From contig CAJUQB010000144.1 of the NCBI GenBank assembly GCA_910588285.1, positions 1 through 9,330 on the forward strand: a stretch of 9,330 bases of DNA. Reading direction: 5' to 3'. This document shows, piece by piece, positions 6,661 through 9,330 of this stretch. Positions within the stretch are counted from its first letter, which is position 1. Each line of letters opens with the position of its first letter. The notes below the pieces were generated by a model. That model did not search any database. It was given only the letters and a program-made list of their open reading frames with translations, and was not told where the DNA came from. The stretch is from an uncultured Lachnospiraceae bacterium (GTDB lineage: Bacteria; Bacillota; Clostridia; Lachnospirales; Lachnospiraceae). The position numbers were made by a program, and so were the translations under genes.

Positions 6661-7480
6661 GAAGAGAATTGACGGAACAGGAAAAACAGAAATCCTATGC
6701 AAAATTTTTTGATATGCCTTATCCGGAGGTGGCAGCGGAGACCCTGGAGCTTATGAAGGAGCCGATGGATCCTGCCCTGGCGCTTCCGATTCAGCAGCGG
6801 ACCGACTTATTGAAGCCGGGATATTTGGAGCGGGAAGCCGGTTACTGTGTGATGCCGGACGGAAGCGGCTATGTGGCCAGCTATGTGAAGATGCCTGGCG
6901 TAACCCTGGAAATGCTGGAGTGGTGGTTTGCATGGCATGGTATGGTATGGAATCCCTGCGATACAAAATATGGGATCCCAATGACCATTATGAGGCTCAT
7001 GTGAGCAGGAGGCATTTGAAACAGCGGCTGGATCCATCCTTGAATGACAGGGAAAGGAATTGGAATACGTCTGATTTCGTACTGGAAAATGTAGGAGAGG
7101 GGGCCCTTCCGCTGAGGATTTCCTTCCGCTCTCCGGAATCCTTCGGATTTGACAAAAAGGAGTTTGAAAGCCGGAAGGTTACGGCGATTTGTGCCCATTC
7201 CGGCCCGCCGGACTGGGATATTCCCAGAACCACCTTCATACACTTTGGCCGTAAAACGGAGGACGGGATTGAGCTGCGAACCAGATTCTGGCTGGGCTAT
7301 ATGATTGTGAATAAACAGGCGGTCCGGACGGAGTTTGAATTGGATTTGAGGCGGGTAGCGGGGCTGGCGCAGCAATCCCCCAAGGAGTATACCAGGCTGG
7401 CGGCTATGCTGCCGCAGCTTTATGCGGAAAATCACGGAATAGAAGATAAGCTGGAAGAGCTGATTCCGATCGAGCTATGA
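6657..7480 (+). pseudogene. Phloretin/DAPG-type hydrolase (PhlG-like), frameshifted
   Basis: Two overlapping frames make one protein. Frame one starts at GTG 6657 (AAGGAGGGG 7 bases upstream, GTGA overlap with the MFS gene) and runs to TGA at 7002-7004. The continuation lies in the frame ending at 7480. The join is at MLEWWFAWHGM | ESLRYKIWDPNDHY, where CATGG CATGG TATGG TATGG (6931-6950) carries one extra 5-base unit; removing TATGG restores a 272-residue protein of normal family length. The family (DAPG hydrolase PhlG and gut phloretin hydrolase) is zinc-dependent and cleaves the C-C bond next to an aryl ketone, e.g. phloretin to phloroglucinol and phloretic acid. Expected zinc ligands are two early residues (a His near 109 and Glu142 are candidates) plus a C-terminal HxxxE; here that pair reads Gln238...Glu242 in LAQQSPKEYTRL, so one ligand seems lost. 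The exact substrate is inferred. Confidence 0.75.
6931..6950 (+). repeat. Pentanucleotide tandem tract causing the hydrolase frameshift
   Basis: Four 5-base units in a row: CATGG, CATGG, TATGG, TATGG. The protein reads correctly with three units (Ala-Trp-His-Gly-Met-Glu-Ser) and shifts with four. This is a slipped-strand type lesion and could in principle revert or vary. Confidence 0.85.
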
Positions 7481-8724
7481 AGCATTTACAAACGAGGGCA
7501 ATGCAGGTATTTATTGGACTGTGCGTGTACTATTTCGTAGCCTTTGGCCTGATTTATAATGGCCTTGGCATGTTTCTGACCCCCATCAGCTAGGATTTGA
7601 ACCTTCCTTTTGTACAGGTTTCCCTTAGCTCCACCATTCGGATTTTGACGGGCATGGTGACCACGGCAGCAGCAGGGCGGATATTGCCGAAGGTGGATTT
7701 GAAGTGGTTTCTCAGTTTGAATGTTCTTTTTCTGGCAGGGGCAGCATTTCTGATTTCCGCTGCCCAGAGCCTGCCGCTGATTTTGGCAGGATCAGCCCTG
7801 ATGGGCTTTGCAGCAGGCTTTGCCCTCTATGCAATTGTGCCGATTGTGCTGAATCAGTGGTTTGAACGCCCGGAACGTTATGTCAGTATTGCAACTGCCG
7901 TAGGCGGGGCAGGAGGGATTGTATTCTGCCCCGGGATTACCTGGGCAATCGGAAACCTGGGCTGGCGGGGGGCATATCGGCTGGTGGGGATTATTGTGCT
8001 GGCTGTGATGCTCCCCATCGCATTTGGAATTATCCGCTATTCTCCGAACGAATACGGTTTGCTACCGGAGCCGGACAAAAGCCGGCCGCAGCCAGGAGGC
8101 GAGGCTAGCCAGCATCCCCATGCGGCTGACAGCAGGCCGGAGGCTGGGGAAGAAGCCGGAGGCAGAGGAAAACCGGCTTTTGGACGCTTCTGCTGCTTTT
8201 TTCTCTTTTTTTCTGCCGGAGCAATCTTGTCCGGGATGTATGGCTATATCGCCAGTGCGTTCTGGGCGAAAGGCTTTACAGACGGCCAGGTGGGGATTTT
8301 GACGGCTCTTTACCAGTCCGGGACGACCTTGACACAGCTGCTGTTTGGGATCGTCAGCGCAAGGCTTGGATTGAAAAAAGCGCTGCATTTGACGCTGCCG
8401 CTGGTAGCTGCTGCCAGCCTGGGGCTGCTGTTTGTGCCCTCCTCCCTGCTTCTTCTGACTGGAATTTTTTCGTTTCTGCTGGGAGCAGGACGGGCATTCG
8501 GCGTCATTTTTCCGCTGGTAACACGGCACGTCTACGGGGCGGCAAGGTATACCAGGGTTTATTCCGGATTTTACGCAGTATTTTTGATTTTTACTGCCCT
8601 AAGCGCCTCGTTGTTCGGTGCGGTATATACCTTTGCCAGAAGCTATGACGGAGTGTACCTGATGATTTTAGGATGTACGGTTCTGGAAATAGGATTGGTT
8701 CAGTGGATCTTTCGGTCTGTATAG
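7477..8724 (+). pseudogene. MFS transporter with in-frame TAG at codon 39
   Basis: The start ATG 7477 overlaps the hydrolase stop (ATGA). The first 38 codons encode TM1 (QVFIGLCVYYFVAFGLIYN, then GLGMFLTPIS); a TAG at 7591-7593 follows, and the same frame continues (DLNLPFVQVSLSS) to TAG 8722-8724, which is followed at once by TAA. Read through, it is a 415-residue, 12-segment OFA-like major facilitator of normal length, with the usual NQWFE (TM4 end), RYSPNEYGLLPEPD (after TM6) and a polar central loop. The interrupted position is commonly Glu in this family, so GAG to TAG is the simplest change. A restart at TTG 7597 would lack TM1 and a ribosome site. Probably a recent nonsense mutant; amber suppression or a sequencing error is possible. 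It likely moved the substrate or product of the hydrolase. Confidence 0.8.
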
Positions 8725-8810
8725 TAAACTTGTATTTATGGGCTGTGTTGAGAGTTATTCCTGCGGGTGGGGGACCGGAAAAATAAAATAGATTTTATAT
8801 GGATGGACAG

Positions 8811-8848
8811 GAGAAGCATGGTAGAAGCCAGTGCTTCTCTTATCTTTG
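8811..8848 (+). terminator. Hairpin downstream of the MFS/hydrolase operon, probable terminator
   Basis: GAGAAGCATGG (8811-8821) pairs with CCA-g-TGCTTCTC (8828-8839) around a 6-base loop with one bulge, followed by the modestly T-rich TTATCTTT. The stem is strong but the T-tract is interrupted, so this is a moderate call. It would end the 5608-8724 operon ahead of agrB. Confidence 0.55.
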
Positions 8849-8930
8849 AGAAAAAGGAGAACTGATAAATGAATTCGCGGTCATAAAATATATTATTCGT
8901 AGACAAATATGCTCTATTTGAATTGTAAAA

Positions 8931-8939
8931 TGCTAAAAT
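8931..8939 (+). promoter_or_regulatory. Possible extended -10 element for the agrB-like gene
   Basis: TGCTAAAAT (TG, one base, TAAAAT) lies 20 bases before the ATG at 8960. That would put the transcript start close to the Shine-Dalgarno, and no -35 is found at normal spacing. A TAGACA at 8900-8905 is too far for this -10. Weak. Confidence 0.3.
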
Positions 8940-8959
8940 AAATTGGGAGGGGAGTAGGG

Positions 8960-9283
8960 ATGCTAAATAAAATTTCAACCAAGTTAGCAGAGGAGCTATT
9001 ATTCAAAGGGGCAGAATGGATCACTTATGGGAAAGAAGTTTATATCTATGGAATTGAGATCATTTTATCGACCCTAATAGAAATGGTAACTATCTTATTA
9101 CTGGCCGCTTTATTTTCAGAAATCACGGAAGGTTTGATATTCATTGGTGGCTTCTTTTTCTTGCGTATATTTTCGGGAGGATATCATGCTGATACATATC
9201 GAAAATGCTTTTTGGTTACAATAGGGGCATTTTTGAGCATTTTGATTCTCACAGAAATTCTTAATAATTTACATTTAGCCTGA
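8960..9283 (+). CDS. agrB: AgrB-like accessory gene regulator protein, truncated at 107 residues
   Basis: Starts at ATG 8960 with GGGAGGGG (8945-8952) 7 bases upstream. The N-terminal 85 residues fit AgrB, the membrane cysteine endopeptidase that processes the AgrD precursor into a cyclic autoinducing peptide: an amphipathic start, two hydrophobic segments (about 31-52 and 55-70), then RIFSGGYHADTYRKC with catalytic His76 and Cys83, seven residues apart as in AgrB. A third hydrophobic segment (about 84-102) follows and the frame stops at TGA 9281. Usual AgrB length is about 190-210, so roughly the C-terminal half is missing, and none of the three frames after the stop looks like it. No agrD or agrC is visible in the remaining 47 bases. 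DNA here is clearly more AT-rich than upstream. Likely a non-functional remnant or interrupted gene. Confidence 0.8.
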   Translation: MLNKISTKLAEELLFKGAEWITYGKEVYIYGIEIILSTLIEMVTILLLAALFSEITEGLIFIGGFFFLRIFSGGYHADTYRKCFLVTIGAFLSILILTEILNNLHLA

Positions 9284-9330
9284 ATTATTCATGGCACCAC
9301 AAGCCCATTCCTGAATTGTACCCCCGCCAG
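9284..9330. other. Unassigned tail after the truncated agrB-like gene
   Basis: Forty-seven bases, about 51% GC against a clearly AT-rich agrB gene. No frame continues AgrB. CCTGAATT occurs twice, at 9279-9286 across the agrB stop and at 9310-9317. This may be a junction with foreign or rearranged DNA, but too little is visible to name it. Confidence 0.35.

Noticed and set aside
7591..7593. TAG as a pyrrolysine or reassigned sense codon
   Set aside because: The adjacent genes carry unrelated lesions, so a simple nonsense mutation is the cheaper explanation; no suppressor tRNA is visible and the protein is not a methylamine methyltransferase.
8870..8887. Five-codon frame (MNSRS) preceded by AAGGAG in the gap before the agrB-like gene
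   Set aside because: Too short to support as a gene; could be a chance motif or leader remnant.
1..9330. CRISPR array, tRNA, rRNA or complete insertion sequence
   Set aside because: No regularly spaced repeats, cloverleaf-like or rRNA-like stretches, and no transposase gene could be seen on either strand.

Overview
The window looks like a chromosomal segment of a low-to-moderate GC Firmicute, most likely a gut Clostridia of the Lachnospiraceae type. The grounds are purine-rich Shine-Dalgarno sites (AAGGAG, GGAGG), frequent GTG and TTG starts, tight 4-base start/stop overlaps, and gene families typical of that group: a phloretin/DAPG hydrolase, a CPA2 antiporter, a clostridial-style asparaginase and an AgrB. 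The genus cannot be fixed from the sequence alone.

Layout. (1) 1-136, minus: the 5' end of an acyl-carrier-protein-like gene running off the window, with a large inverted repeat (161-244) just upstream. (2) 137-580 has no gene but holds several dyads. (3) 581-1027, plus: a VOC/glyoxalase-fold protein closed by a strong intrinsic terminator (1131-1167) that overlaps the 3' end of the next gene. (4) 1144-2334, minus: a CPA2 cation:proton antiporter. A divergent A/T-rich intergenic region with two recognisable promoters separates it from (5) 2524-4568, plus: a two-gene, translationally coupled operon of a PLP-dependent threonine-aldolase-type lyase and a type I L-asparaginase. (6) 4582-5487, minus: a LysR regulator with a TTG start, divergent from (7) 5608-8724, plus: an operon of MFS transporter, phloretin/DAPG-type C-C hydrolase and a second MFS transporter. 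(8) 8960-9283, plus, in AT-rich DNA: an AgrB-like peptidase cut short at 107 residues.

The main observation is that the LysR-linked operon at 5608-8724 keeps its architecture (GTGA and ATGA overlaps), yet each of its three genes carries its own lesion. The first transporter lacks TM1 and about 55 residues covering TM5-TM6. The hydrolase is frameshifted by an extra unit in a pentanucleotide tandem tract (6931-6950) and also appears to lack the His of its HxxxE zinc pair. The second transporter has an in-frame TAG at codon 39. The neighbouring genes, including the LysR gene, read as intact. I read this as a decaying or possibly switchable uptake-and-cleavage module for an aromatic ketone (phloretin-like), not as an active new system. 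I found no CRISPR array, tRNA, rRNA or complete insertion sequence.
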